From [Actinomadura] parvosata subsp. kistnae (GTDB lineage: Bacteria > Actinomycetota > Actinomycetes > Streptosporangiales > Streptosporangiaceae), in assembly GCF_900323885.1 (NCBI RefSeq), contig NZ_OOHJ01000006.1:682001-746000 (forward strand): 64,000 nt of DNA, read 5' to 3'. Each line of letters starts with the position of its first letter. Position 1 is the first letter of the stretch. Below are positions 52,126 to 60,462 of the stretch, one piece after another. The translations under genes were made by a program, and so were the position numbers. The notes below the pieces were generated by a model that was given only the letters and a program-made list of their open reading frames with translations, was not told where the DNA came from and did no database searches.

Positions 52126-53234
52126 GGCGTCCGTCCCTTCCCGAGTCCCGTCAGGCGGGCGGCGGCACGCCGCTGACCTGCGGTCCAAGCGTCTTCTATG
52201 TGGGTGCCGGTGACGTGCACATATTTCATCGTGGTGGCGATCCAGGCATGGCCGAGCAACTGCTGGATGGCGATCAGGTCCATGCCCTGCTGGTAGAGCT
52301 GGGAGGCGCAGAAGTGCCGCAGCACGTGCGGGGTCAGGACGTCGGCCCATTCCGGCAGGTGAGCGGCGGCGGCCCTCGCGAGCGCGGCCCGGAGTGTCTC
52401 GTCGCCGATGCGGGCGACCGAGCCGTCGGTGTTCTTGCGCTCCGACAGCAGCAGCGCCACGCCGGGCCGGGTGTGGTCGTCGCCGAACTGGCCCCACACG
52501 TCCTCGACGAACCAGCGCAGCGTCGCCGCGGCGTTGTTGATCAGCGGCACCATCCGCTCACGCGGTCCGGACCTGCGCGCGCCCTTGCCATGGCGGACGT
52601 GCAGTTTGCCGAAACGGCCCAGACCCCACTTGATGTCGGCCAGGTCCAGCTTGCACGCCTCGTTGACGCGCAGCCCGACCTCCGACATCAGCCGGCAGGC
52701 GGTGTAGTTGCGGGCGGTCGGGGCGAACTTCCGGCAGGTCGTCAGCTCCTGCCGCCACCCGGCGAACAACCGGTCCACCTGCTCGATGGTGGGCGGGATG
52801 CGCAACTTGCCCTGCGGGCCACCGCGCGGCCGGTTCATCTCATCGATCGGGCACTCGACCACGCGGCCGGTCATCTGGTGGATCTCGACCTTGTGCCGCA
52901 GCTCCAGGAACAGGAAGAACGTCTTGATCGCCTGCGCCCGGGCCAGCCTGGTGCCCTTCGCGGTGGCACGCAGCACCTTGCCGAAGTACGCGTCGGCGTC
53001 AGCCGGTTCCATCTCCCACAACGGCCGGCCGAACCAAGCCCGCACCTGCTCCAGGTGCACCACGTCGGAAGAGATCGTCCCATCCGACAGCCCCGCCGCC
53101 GCCCGCGCCAGCACGAACCCGGCCAGCACGTCCGTCTCCAGCGCCTCCAGGTCCTCGGCAGTGGCCGGGGCACGCGCCACCCGAAGATCCTTCACCACAG
53201 CCAGCGTCAACTCCGGCCACCTCGCCTTCACCAT
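52122..53234 (-). CDS. tyrosine recombinase/integrase, intact, heading the cassette
   Basis: A 370-residue recombinase. The SAM-like core-binding domain spans about 40-125 (AGLSDGTISSDVVHLEQVRAWFG) and the catalytic domain about 150-345. All active-site residues are visible: Arg189 in SEVGLRVNEACKL, His303 and Arg306 in LTPHVLRHFCAS, His329 in QQLLGHAWI and Tyr338 in TTMKYVHVT. ATG 53234 was chosen; GTG 53237 is one codon upstream. Its stop overlaps the next gene (ATGA). It is the only unbroken full-length integrase in the window and so the likely active enzyme of the four-gene unit. Confidence 0.85.
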   Translation of the reverse strand: MVKARWPELTLAVVKDLRVARAPATAEDLEALETDVLAGFVLARAAAGLSDGTISSDVVHLEQVRAWFGRPLWEMEPADADAYFGKVLRATAKGTRLARAQAIKTFFLFLELRHKVEIHQMTGRVVECPIDEMNRPRGGPQGKLRIPPTIEQVDRLFAGWRQELTTCRKFAPTARNYTACRLMSEVGLRVNEACKLDLADIKWGLGRFGKLHVRHGKGARRSGPRERMVPLINNAAATLRWFVEDVWGQFGDDHTRPGVALLLSERKNTDGSVARIGDETLRAALARAAAAHLPEWADVLTPHVLRHFCASQLYQQGMDLIAIQQLLGHAWIATTMKYVHVTGTHIEDAWTAGQRRAAARLTGLGKGRTP

Positions 53235-53237
53235 CAC

Positions 53238-53350
53238 AGCAAGACGAACGACCAGGACGATAGACCTTCAGAATCCCCGAAATCTCATCAACACCAGAAG
53301 AAGCCGGAGCACCAGCAGATAAGCCCAGGTCCAGGAGCTAAGGAGGTTCA
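53238..53350. promoter_or_regulatory. presumed promoter region of the recombinase cassette
   Basis: AT-richer 110-bp stretch directly upstream of the first cassette gene. No clear -10/-35 pair or operator can be named, but the cassette promoter must lie here or beyond the direct repeat. Confidence 0.3.
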
Positions 53351-53375
53351 TAGAGCCTCAAGCAACTCAAGGGTT
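53351..53375. repeat. right direct repeat flanking the recombinase cassette
   Basis: Partner of 49702-49726: TAGAG at the start, AAC in the middle and AAGGGTT at the end, identical spacing over 25 bp. Located 117 bp upstream of the recombinase start codon. Confidence 0.35.
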
Positions 53376-53585
53376 ATTGGTTAGTCCAGCTGCACGAACC
53401 AGACCTCGCTCCCACTCACCAGGTCGTCGTGGCGCTAGTCAAGGATCTTGATGGTCATGCTCCCTTACGTGTTCAACTCGCATGCCGCAGGGGCGCCGGG
53501 CATCATCGGCAGGACGATGTGCGACTTCTTGTCCACGCGGAAGGCCAAGGCCCCGCGTGCCCGGCCTTGAGACCCCCGGTCGGGT
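53376..53585. other. short gap without a supported gene
   Basis: An ORF from ATG 53459 reads LPYVFNSHAAGAPGIIGRTM and ends near 53566. It is about 35 codons, has no ribosome-binding site and may be a scrap of a lost gene. Confidence 0.3.
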
Positions 53586-55175
53586 TCAGCGGAGGCGCGC
53601 TCGCGCAATGCGTTCCGCCGCTCGCTCGGCGATCATGATCGTGGGGGCCTGCGTGTTCCCCCGGGTGATGGTGGGCATGACGGAGGCGTCGGCAACGAAC
53701 AGTCCGTCGGTTCCGTGGACCGCCATGGTGGCGGGGTCGATCACCGCGGCGGTGTCGGTGCCCATCCGGCAGGTGCCGACGGGATGCCACTCGCTGCCCA
53801 CGTTGCCGTCGATCCAGGTGTCGAGGCCCTCGTCGGACCAGTCCTCCGGGGCGAGTGCCTCACCCCCGGTGGCTTTGGCCAGGGTCGGGGTCCTGAACAG
53901 TTCGCGTGCCCGGCGCAGGCCGGACCGCAGCCGAGCGCGGTCACCCGCGTCCTGGAGGTAACCGGGATCGACGAGCGGCGCCAGCGTGGGATCCACGCCG
54001 GCAAGCCGTACGGTGCCGTGACTGTCCGGGTCCAGAACGCTGATCGCACAGGTGACGACCGGCTCCTCGATGAGCGTCATCTCAGCGGTCATGCCCAGCA
54101 GGGTCAGGGTGAACTGAAGATCCGCCACCGGACGGGCGGCCTCGCTGCGCAGCGTAGCGGCGGCCTGGGTGAGCGAGGCGAGCGGGCCACGGCGCAGCAG
54201 CCGGTAGTCGCGGACATCGTCCGCGGTCAGGGAGTTCCAGAGGGGACTGCCGTCGATCACCGGCCACACCGGCGTGACCATCGGGTGGTCCTGCAAGTTG
54301 GCACCCACCCCGGGCAGGTCGCGCACCACGGGGATGCCGAGGTCGTGGAGGTGGTCCGCCGGGCCGACCCCGGACAGCAGCAGCAACTGCGGGCTGCGCA
54401 GGGCACCGGCGCACAGCACCACACCGCTCCTGGCGCGGATCTCCGTGTCGCCCACCCGCACGCCGACGGCCCGGACGCCGTCCCACAGCACACCGGTGAC
54501 CTGGTGTCCGGTGGCGACGGTGAGGTTGTCCCGGCCGCGGGCCGGTGCCAGGTAGCCGTCCACCACGCTGTGCCGCCGGCCGTCACGGATGTTGCTCTGG
54601 ATCAGGCCCACTCCCTCGCCGATCGGACCGTTGAAGTCTTCGACCAGCGGCAGGCCGTGTTCTACACCGGCCGCCACAAAGGTGAGCGGCAACGGGCCGG
54701 CATCGCGGATCGACGTGATCGCCATCGGACCGCCCGCCCCGTGCCAGTCATCGGCACCGCGGTCGCTGTCCTCGATGAGCCGTAAGGTGGAGCGTACTTC
54801 CGGCCACCCCCAGCCCGCTGCGCCCCGGGCCTGCCAGGTGTCATAGTCCTCAGGACGCCCGTGGAACCACGCCATCATGTTCATGCTGCTGCCGCCACCG
54901 AGCCCGCGCCCCTGCGGGAGCCCGATCCGGCGCCCGCCGAGGGCGGCCTGCGGCGTGGTGACATCGCTCCAGGCGTGCGGCCCCGCAAGGAGCTGGAAAG
55001 CGTTCCCGGGAGTCCGGGACTCGGGTTCCTCTCCGGTGGTCGTGCCAGCCTCCAGCAGGATGACGCTACGGGTACGGTCCTCGCTCAGTCGTGCGGCCAG
55101 CACGCATCCGGCCGCGCCCGCTCCCACGACAACGAGGTCCGCCTCCACCGGCAGCGAGGTTGTCAGCTGTGTCAT
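53586..55175 (-). CDS. GMC-family oxidoreductase (choline-dehydrogenase-like)
   Basis: A 529-residue flavoenzyme. The FAD Rossmann motif is VVVGAGAAGCVLA (residues 15-27), GMC signature 1 is GLPQGRGLGGGSSMNMM, signature 2 VVLCAGALRSPQLLLLSGVG, and the active-site His lies in GSEWHPVGTCRMG with the Asn in GNTQAPTIM. It oxidises an alcohol or sugar, substrate unknown; choline- and aryl-alcohol-type enzymes share this size. ATG 55175 was chosen over an upstream start. It is divergent from a TetR gene that probably represses it. Confidence 0.87.
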   Translation of the reverse strand: MTQLTTSLPVEADLVVVGAGAAGCVLAARLSEDRTRSVILLEAGTTTGEEPESRTPGNAFQLLAGPHAWSDVTTPQAALGGRRIGLPQGRGLGGGSSMNMMAWFHGRPEDYDTWQARGAAGWGWPEVRSTLRLIEDSDRGADDWHGAGGPMAITSIRDAGPLPLTFVAAGVEHGLPLVEDFNGPIGEGVGLIQSNIRDGRRHSVVDGYLAPARGRDNLTVATGHQVTGVLWDGVRAVGVRVGDTEIRARSGVVLCAGALRSPQLLLLSGVGPADHLHDLGIPVVRDLPGVGANLQDHPMVTPVWPVIDGSPLWNSLTADDVRDYRLLRRGPLASLTQAAATLRSEAARPVADLQFTLTLLGMTAEMTLIEEPVVTCAISVLDPDSHGTVRLAGVDPTLAPLVDPGYLQDAGDRARLRSGLRRARELFRTPTLAKATGGEALAPEDWSDEGLDTWIDGNVGSEWHPVGTCRMGTDTAAVIDPATMAVHGTDGLFVADASVMPTITRGNTQAPTIMIAERAAERIARARLR

Positions 55176-55240
55176 CTTGACCCACTTATCTCGATGTCGT
55201 GCTCCGAGCACGACTCGTACAGTGCCAGGTCATCTTAGAC

Positions 55241-55251
55241 GAGTTCGACTC
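55241..55251. promoter_or_regulatory. dyad between GMC oxidoreductase and TetR gene
   Basis: GAGT-TCG-ACTC (55241-55251) has perfect 4-bp arms; related GAGTC/ACTCAT elements follow within 30 bases. It lies between the divergent starts and is a plausible TetR operator. Confidence 0.35.
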
Positions 55252-55300
55252 ATATGAAATGACCTTAACTCATCTCAACAGAACCTCTATCATGTGAGCC

Positions 55301-55921
55301 GTGAGCACTCGGACTTCCCCTCGACGCGCCGACTACGCGGCACTGACCCGTCAAGCGATCATCGACGCCGCACGCACGCTGTTCGCCGAGCGCGGCTTCT
55401 TCCGCACCAAGATCGACGAGATCGCCGAGCTCGCCAACGTGGCGCCGGGGACCGTGTACGCGGTCGGGGGTGGCAAGCAGGGGCTGCTCGGGATCATGGT
55501 CGACGAGTGGGCGAGCGCACCTCTCCTCAAGGAGAGCCTGGAGCGCCTGCCCGCGCTGCGGGACTGCCATGAGATCCTGGCCCTCGTGGCCTCGGCGAGC
55601 CGACAGGTCCGCGAGGATCACGGCGCCGTCATGCGGATCCTGCTGAACGCCGCGCCGCACGACGACACCGCCGCGCAGGGCTTGCGTGAATCAACCGAGC
55701 GTTACCGCGGCACGCTGGCGGCGGTAGCCGAGCGCATGCACGAACTCGGCGGCCTTCCCGACGGCGTCGACATCCGGCGCGCGACCGACATTCTCTGGTT
55801 CTACTTCGGCTATTCCGGTTATTTCACGCTCACCGACGACAACGGGTGGTCGCTTCCGGAGGCGGAGCAGTGGCTACTGGCCCGCTGTGAGCAGGCACTT
55901 CTCCTCCGCCCCGCCTCGTAG
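55301..55921 (+). CDS. TetR-family transcriptional regulator
   Basis: A 206-residue regulator with IIDAARTLFAERGFFRTKIDEIAELANVAPGTVYAVGGGKQGLL as the DNA-binding domain. The usual YxxFxxKxxL after the recognition helix is altered to YAVGGGKQGLL, an unusual turn. GTG 55301 was chosen. It is divergent from the GMC oxidoreductase, its likely target. Confidence 0.83.
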   Translation: MSTRTSPRRADYAALTRQAIIDAARTLFAERGFFRTKIDEIAELANVAPGTVYAVGGGKQGLLGIMVDEWASAPLLKESLERLPALRDCHEILALVASASRQVREDHGAVMRILLNAAPHDDTAAQGLRESTERYRGTLAAVAERMHELGGLPDGVDIRRATDILWFYFGYSGYFTLTDDNGWSLPEAEQWLLARCEQALLLRPAS

Positions 55922-55969
55922 GACCGACCGTCGACGCATGCACTGCCTCGATGAGCGTGGCGGCAGGGA

Positions 55970-56985
55970 CTCCGCGCCACTTTGCGGCACGCGCTGAATA
56001 TCGCGATCAAGCAGGATCGGCTGATCGACTTCAACCCGGCCGCGGTGGTCGAGCTCCCCGATGCTGAGCGTCCGAAGGCGCTGGTGTGGACCGATGAGCG
56101 GGTGGCCGACTGGAGCCGGGAACTGCAGCAGCGGCTCGCAGTGGAGGAGCGGCAGCGCGGGGCTCGGCTGAGCCGCGCCAGCATGATCAACGTGTACGCG
56201 TCCGTGCCCCGGCCATCGCCGGTGATGGTCTGGACGCCGTCCCACACCTACACCTTCCTCGCCCAGGCGGCCACTCACAGGTGGTCCGCGCTGTATCGGT
56301 TGATCGCTCTGCGCGGGCTACGCCGAGGGGAGGCGGTCGGGCTGCGCTGGAAGGATGTCGACCTGAACGCCGGTACCGCTGGGGTGCATCGGCAGATCAC
56401 CCAGCTGGGCTGGGAACCGGTACAGGGCAGGCCGAAGACGGAGGCCAGCGACCGCACCATCGCCCTGGACGAGGACACCGTCACCGCGCTACGCGCGCAC
56501 CGCAAGCGCCAAGCCGCCGAGTGGCTGGCCGCGGGCGAGGCCTGGACCAACAGCGGGTTCGTCTTCACCGACGAGATCGGCAGGCCGCTGCATCCCCAGC
56601 AGGTCAGCGACCACTTCTACCAGATGGCCTTCCAGGTGGGCTACCGCCGGTGCGGCTTCACGATCTCCGACACGGCGCCGCCTTGCTCATGCTTGCCGCC
56701 GGGGTCGATCTGAAGGTGGTACCGGAGACCCTCGGCCACGTCTCCTCCACCTTCACCCGCGACACCTACACCAGCGTCTACCCCGAGGTGACCCGCGCCG
56801 CCGCCGAATCAACCACCGCCCTGGTCGACCCCGCCGCCGCGAGCGCCCAGACCGCCCGCCTGATCACTGCCCACCCGCACTTAAGACACCACCACCTGAA
56901 CCGCCGAGCCCAAGCAGGCCCGCCGACCCTTCGGCGGGCCTGCCTTGTGCCCTCAAGGGCTATCGCACAGGTGACACAAGGCTGA
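55970..56985 (+). pseudogene. tyrosine recombinase, N-terminally truncated and frameshifted
   Basis: Starting inside the core-binding domain (LRHALNIAIKQDRLIDFNPA), the frame reads the catalytic domain LIALRGLRRGEAVGLRWKDVDL, HPQQVSDHFYQMAFQVG. It then shifts near 56660 to LHDLRHGAALLMLAAGVDLKV, LGHVSSTFTRDTYTSVYPEV and the stop at 56985. Arg, His-x-x-Arg, His and Tyr are all present, but the first 100 or more residues are absent. It resembles phage and AICE-type integrases. Confidence 0.72.
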
Positions 56986-57332
56986 TCGATCGATCCTGAA
57001 TCGGCGCGGTGCACAGGCAGAGCAGTTCGCTGCGAAAGCAGAGGATCTTTAATCTGCTGGTCAGAAATGCCTGGTGAGCGAGGCGAGTCGGCTTGGACAA
57101 GGCTTGACCGCACGTGAAGCCACCGCTGACCGCCGACGCCGTGCAGGTCTTCTGGCTTGATCTTCTGATGGTCGTCATCGGGGTCTGAACTGACGATGGC
57201 GGTTCAAATGATCCACCGCCGAACACGGTCCGTACACAAGAGCAACCCACCGAGCAACCAACCATGATCAACATCGAGACTCGAGGCCGGCGAAAACCGA
57301 GAAACCCCAGGTCGAACGCGGTATTGGGGAGT
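56986..57332. other. no recognisable gene
   Basis: No protein domain, repeat or RNA is evident between the integrase remnant and the tRNA-Thr fragment. GC content is lower than in the flanking genes. Confidence 0.45.
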
Positions 57333-57378
57333 AGGGCGGGTGGGACTTGAACCCACGACCCACGGATTACGAGTCCGA
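57333..57378 (-). other. 3' half of a tRNA-Thr(CGU) gene (attachment-site remnant)
   Basis: The minus strand reads CGGACTCGTAATCCG, an anticodon arm with loop CTCGTAA (anticodon CGU), then a T-arm GTGGGTTCAAGTCCCAC and CGCCCTA. The acceptor 5' strand and the D-arm are absent. It overlaps the last codons of the coiled-coil gene, whose TAA stop is inside the anticodon loop. This is the usual geometry of an integrated element whose terminal gene runs into its attachment core. Confidence 0.62.
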
Positions 57379-58296
57379 TACTGCTGGTGCTTTTGCCGTA
57401 ACGCCAGAAGGAGCTTCGGCTTCGATCTGATCAGGTGCGCGATGGGATTGCTGCTCGCGCAGGAGCGCCTGTGCGACGGCGGCGGCCGTGACGGCCTCTT
57501 CGCGTTGCTGGTGGGCGTTCTTCAGGGCGCTGGTGAGGTCGGCGAGTTCGCCTCGCAGGCGTTCGGTCTCGCCGACGGACGCTGCCCTGGCTTGGTCGGC
57601 GAGGGTCCGGGCCTGCTCGGCCACGGCGGCCGCGGTGACGGCTTGCTCGCGCCGTTGCTGTTCGGCGGCCAGCGCCCGGCGCAGCCGGTCGGCCTCCTCG
57701 GCGTGCGCCCCGGCCATGCCGCGTGCCTGGTCGCGTTCCTGCTCGACTTGCCGGGTCCGGGCTTCCTGCTCCTGCAGCCGGCGACGCAGGTCGGCGAGCT
57801 CGTCCTGCTGCTCACGGGTCTGCTGCTGCAGTTCGGTGATGCGGGCGGTCGCGGTGGCGTGCAGTTCGGTGAGTTCGCTGGTGCGCCGGCGGGCGGTGTC
57901 CCGGTTGTGCTCGGCCTGTCGCTGCCGGTCGGCGGCTTCGGTGGCGCGCTGCTCGGCTTGGGCGCGGGCGGTCTGGTGCTCGCCGACCTGGCGCCAGGCG
58001 TCCTGCTCGCGTTCCTCGGCACGATCGCGGGCGGTCTCGGCCTGGACGCGGGCCTGTTCGGCGGCGGCGATCCGGGTGGCGGCGGTGCTGGCCGCGGTCA
58101 TGGCGCGTTGCTCGGCCGCCGCGGCGGCGGCGCGGGCTTCCTCGGCGGCCTGTTCGGCGGCCTCCACCTGGGCCAGTGCGCCGCTGCTCAGCTCGGCCAG
58201 TTGGTTGCGCAGCGCCTCCTGGGCGGCCTGCCACTGCTCGCCGGCCGCCAGCAGCGGCGCGAGCAGGTCCCCGACACACCTGGCAGCGCGTGCCAC
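57367..58296 (-). CDS. long coiled-coil protein (KfrA-like)
   Basis: A 309-residue protein that is almost entirely heptad-rich helix: ALRNQLAELSSGALAQVEAA, AEQARVQAETARDRAEEREQ, QQTREQQDELADLRRRLQEQ and so on, with very few Gly or Pro. Plasmid KfrA proteins combine an N-terminal DNA-binding domain with such a coil; here the N-terminus (MARAARCVGDLLAPLL) is short. GTG 58296 was chosen. It is divergent from an integrase and ends inside a tRNA-Thr fragment, so it probably belongs to the same integrative element and may help its maintenance or partition. Confidence 0.72.
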   Translation of the reverse strand: MARAARCVGDLLAPLLAAGEQWQAAQEALRNQLAELSSGALAQVEAAEQAAEEARAAAAAAEQRAMTAASTAATRIAAAEQARVQAETARDRAEEREQDAWRQVGEHQTARAQAEQRATEAADRQRQAEHNRDTARRRTSELTELHATATARITELQQQTREQQDELADLRRRLQEQEARTRQVEQERDQARGMAGAHAEEADRLRRALAAEQQRREQAVTAAAVAEQARTLADQARAASVGETERLRGELADLTSALKNAHQQREEAVTAAAVAQALLREQQSHRAPDQIEAEAPSGVTAKAPAVSDS

Positions 58297-58328
58297 AACA
58301 GCGGGCGAGAACGGGGCGGGAGACGGGC

Positions 58329-59383
58329 GTGCACGACGAGCGAGAGACCCTGCCGGCGCCGGCGGCGGGGGAGCGGCCGCCGATTTATCCGCTGCCAGAA
58401 AATGGGGCGCACGAAGCCGGGCATACCGCCGCGGACTATGCCCTCAGCGCGCGCACCCAGCAGCGCATCGCTGACGGCGTGCTGGCCAACACCCGCCGCG
58501 CCTACGCCCGGCAGTGGGCGCTGTCACCGGCTGGTGCGCCACCCAAGGCCGCATCGCGCTGCCCGCCACCGCCCACACGCTGGCCGAATACACCTCCCAG
58601 CTGTGCGAGGCCGGCCAGGCCCCAGCCAGCATCGAACAGGCCATCGCCGCCGTGCGCACCATGCACCGCCTGGCCGGCCACCCCGGCCGGCCCGCCACCG
58701 ACTCCGCCCGCCTGGCCCTGCGCGCCTACAAACGCGACCGCGCCGAAACCGGCGGCCGCGGCCAGCGCGAAGCCCCGCCCATCACCATCGACGCCCTGCG
58801 CGCCATGGTGTCCGCCTGCGACCTCGACACGGCGATCGGGCGGCGCGACCGGCTGCTGCTCGTGCTCGGCCTGGCCCTGATGGGCCGGCGCAGCGAGCTC
58901 GTCGCCCTGCAGCGCGAGGACGTGCGCGAGGTCCCCGACGGGCTCGAGGTCACCATCCGCACCAGCAAGACCGACAAGGACTCGACCGGCGAGACCATCG
59001 CCATCCCGCGCGGCAGCCACCCGCTCACCGACCCAGTCGCCGCCTGGCGCGACTGGCTTATGGTGCTCGACCAGGCCGGACACAGCAGCGGGCGGCTGCT
59101 GCGCCGCATCAACCGGCACGGCACCCTCGGCCCCTCCCTCGGCGCCGACGCCGTCAACACCATCGTCCGCGACCTCGCCATCCGCGCCGACGTACCCTCC
59201 GCCGACACCGTCACCGCGCACAGCCTGCGCGCCGGCGGCGCCACCGTCGCCTACGCTGCCGGCGTCCCCGTCGCCGTCATCGCCAAGCACGGCCGCTGGG
59301 CCCCGGCTTCACCCGTCGTGCTGCGCTACATCAGAGCCGTCGACCGCTGGCGCGACAACGCCATGCGCAATGTGGGGCTCTGA
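58329..59383 (+). pseudogene. tyrosine recombinase with a single frameshift near 58512
   Basis: GTG 58329 opens the N-terminal part (YALSARTQQRIADGVLANTR, RAYARQW). One G too few in a GGG run shifts the frame, after which GWCATQGRIALPATAHTLAEYTSQL, LALMGRRSELVALQREDV, AHSLRAGGATVAYAAGV and KHGRWAPASPVVLRYIRAVD read on to TGA 59383. The active-site Arg, His-x-x-Arg, His and Tyr are intact, about 350 residues in all. A homopolymer sequencing error is quite possible. It pairs with the divergent coiled-coil gene and the tRNA-Thr fragment. Confidence 0.75.
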
Positions 59384-59875
59384 GCGGCCTGTAGATTCTC
59401 AAAATCTGAGGCTTTCCAAGCTGATCGCGCTGGTCAGAAGAGGCTTCTCGGCAAGCCAGCAGTCGACCAAGATCCGATGCCTCTACCGGAGAGCCTCGGC
59501 TGTGCTGCTGCCCGCACCGCGCCACCACGATCGTGCAGGCCATCCTCGTCCTGCAGCTCATCGACGGAGGCCGCGACTCAGAATGAAAAGCGCTCGATTT
59601 CTCAGGGTCGGTGTCCGGGCAGTTTCCGCGCACCTGGGAGGACCGGCCGGTATGACGGAGACGATGGTTTCCGGAACTCTGCGTTGATCTTGTGCGTATA
59701 ACTGCGCGTCGAGTACCGTCACAGCGTGCAAACGGTTTCCGCCGACGTGAACCGCCCGTAGTAAGAACGCCTTGCCGAGACCGCGTCGGCCGCCCGTCCG
59801 GGCGCGACCGGTGACCGTGCAGTTCCTCCACTCGTCACGCTGTTCCGCCCTGCCCGAGAAGAATCGAAGTGGATC
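59384..59875. other. no recognisable gene
   Basis: I see no gene in this stretch. The last 60 bases should contain the promoter of the metalloprotease gene, but no clear -10/-35 pair can be named. The ORFs here are short and have no domain. Confidence 0.45.
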
Positions 59876-60415
59876 GTGGCATTGTCAGACCTCCGCGCCC
59901 GGAACGCGAAAAGAAAAGCCTCGCGACTGCTGGCCGCGACTCTCGCCGGCATCGTCTGCGTGAGTATCAGCGCGACCCCCGCGTCCGCACACTGGAACGG
60001 GACGGGCCAGCTCATCGCCCGCATCGGCCTCTACCCCTACAACTACAACGACACGTGGCAGAAGCCGATGAACAAGGCGCTGGCCAACTGGAATGCCACG
60101 TCCTCCCCCGCCGACATTTACAAGAACCGGAACTCCGGCTCGACGATCACCGTGAAGTCGTACCGGAACACCTGGTACGGGCACTACACCCGATGCGGCG
60201 ACAGCTGCCTGTACATCAAGCTGAACAGCCGCACCATCAATCGGGACGCGAGCAATTTCTCCAACTACGTGACCGGCGTCTTCGTGCACGAATTGGGGCA
60301 CGCGCTCAATCTGGCGCACAACAGCACCACCTCCATCATGAACAGCAGCAGAAATCGCGACACGATGACCAAACCGCAGTCGCATGACGTCTCGGACGTC
60401 AACGCCTATTACTGA
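59876..60415 (+). CDS. small secreted matrixin-like zinc metalloprotease
   Basis: A 179-residue exported protein. The signal peptide ends near residue 38 (SISATPASA). The zinc-binding motif HExxHxxxxxH is complete at H138, E139, H142 and H148 (VFVHELGHALNLAH), followed by the Met-turn SIMN (M155), the metzincin signature. Two cysteines (C107 and C111) could form a small loop. At about 140 mature residues it is near the minimal size for the family and has no propeptide or binding domain. GTG 59876 is assumed. A lipoprotein gene follows 47 bases downstream. Confidence 0.82.
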   Translation: MALSDLRARNAKRKASRLLAATLAGIVCVSISATPASAHWNGTGQLIARIGLYPYNYNDTWQKPMNKALANWNATSSPADIYKNRNSGSTITVKSYRNTWYGHYTRCGDSCLYIKLNSRTINRDASNFSNYVTGVFVHELGHALNLAHNSTTSIMNSSRNRDTMTKPQSHDVSDVNAYY

Positions 60416-60462
60416 CCGGCCCCGCCCGACGACATTCACGAGGAGAACGGGAGTCGAAGTCG

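Noticed and set aside
49756..53234. An anti-phage defence island
   Set aside because: The genes are recombinase-like and regulatory; no nuclease, helicase, methylase or TIR/NLR-type protein is visible.
57333..57410. A complete tRNA-Thr gene
   Set aside because: The anticodon and T-arms are present, but the D-arm and the 5' acceptor strand are not; the upstream bases encode the coiled-coil protein.
57340..59394. 684-codon plus-strand frame across the coiled-coil gene and integrase
   Set aside because: It is the antisense of the coiled-coil heptads followed by a non-coding frame of the integrase; the product has no domain.
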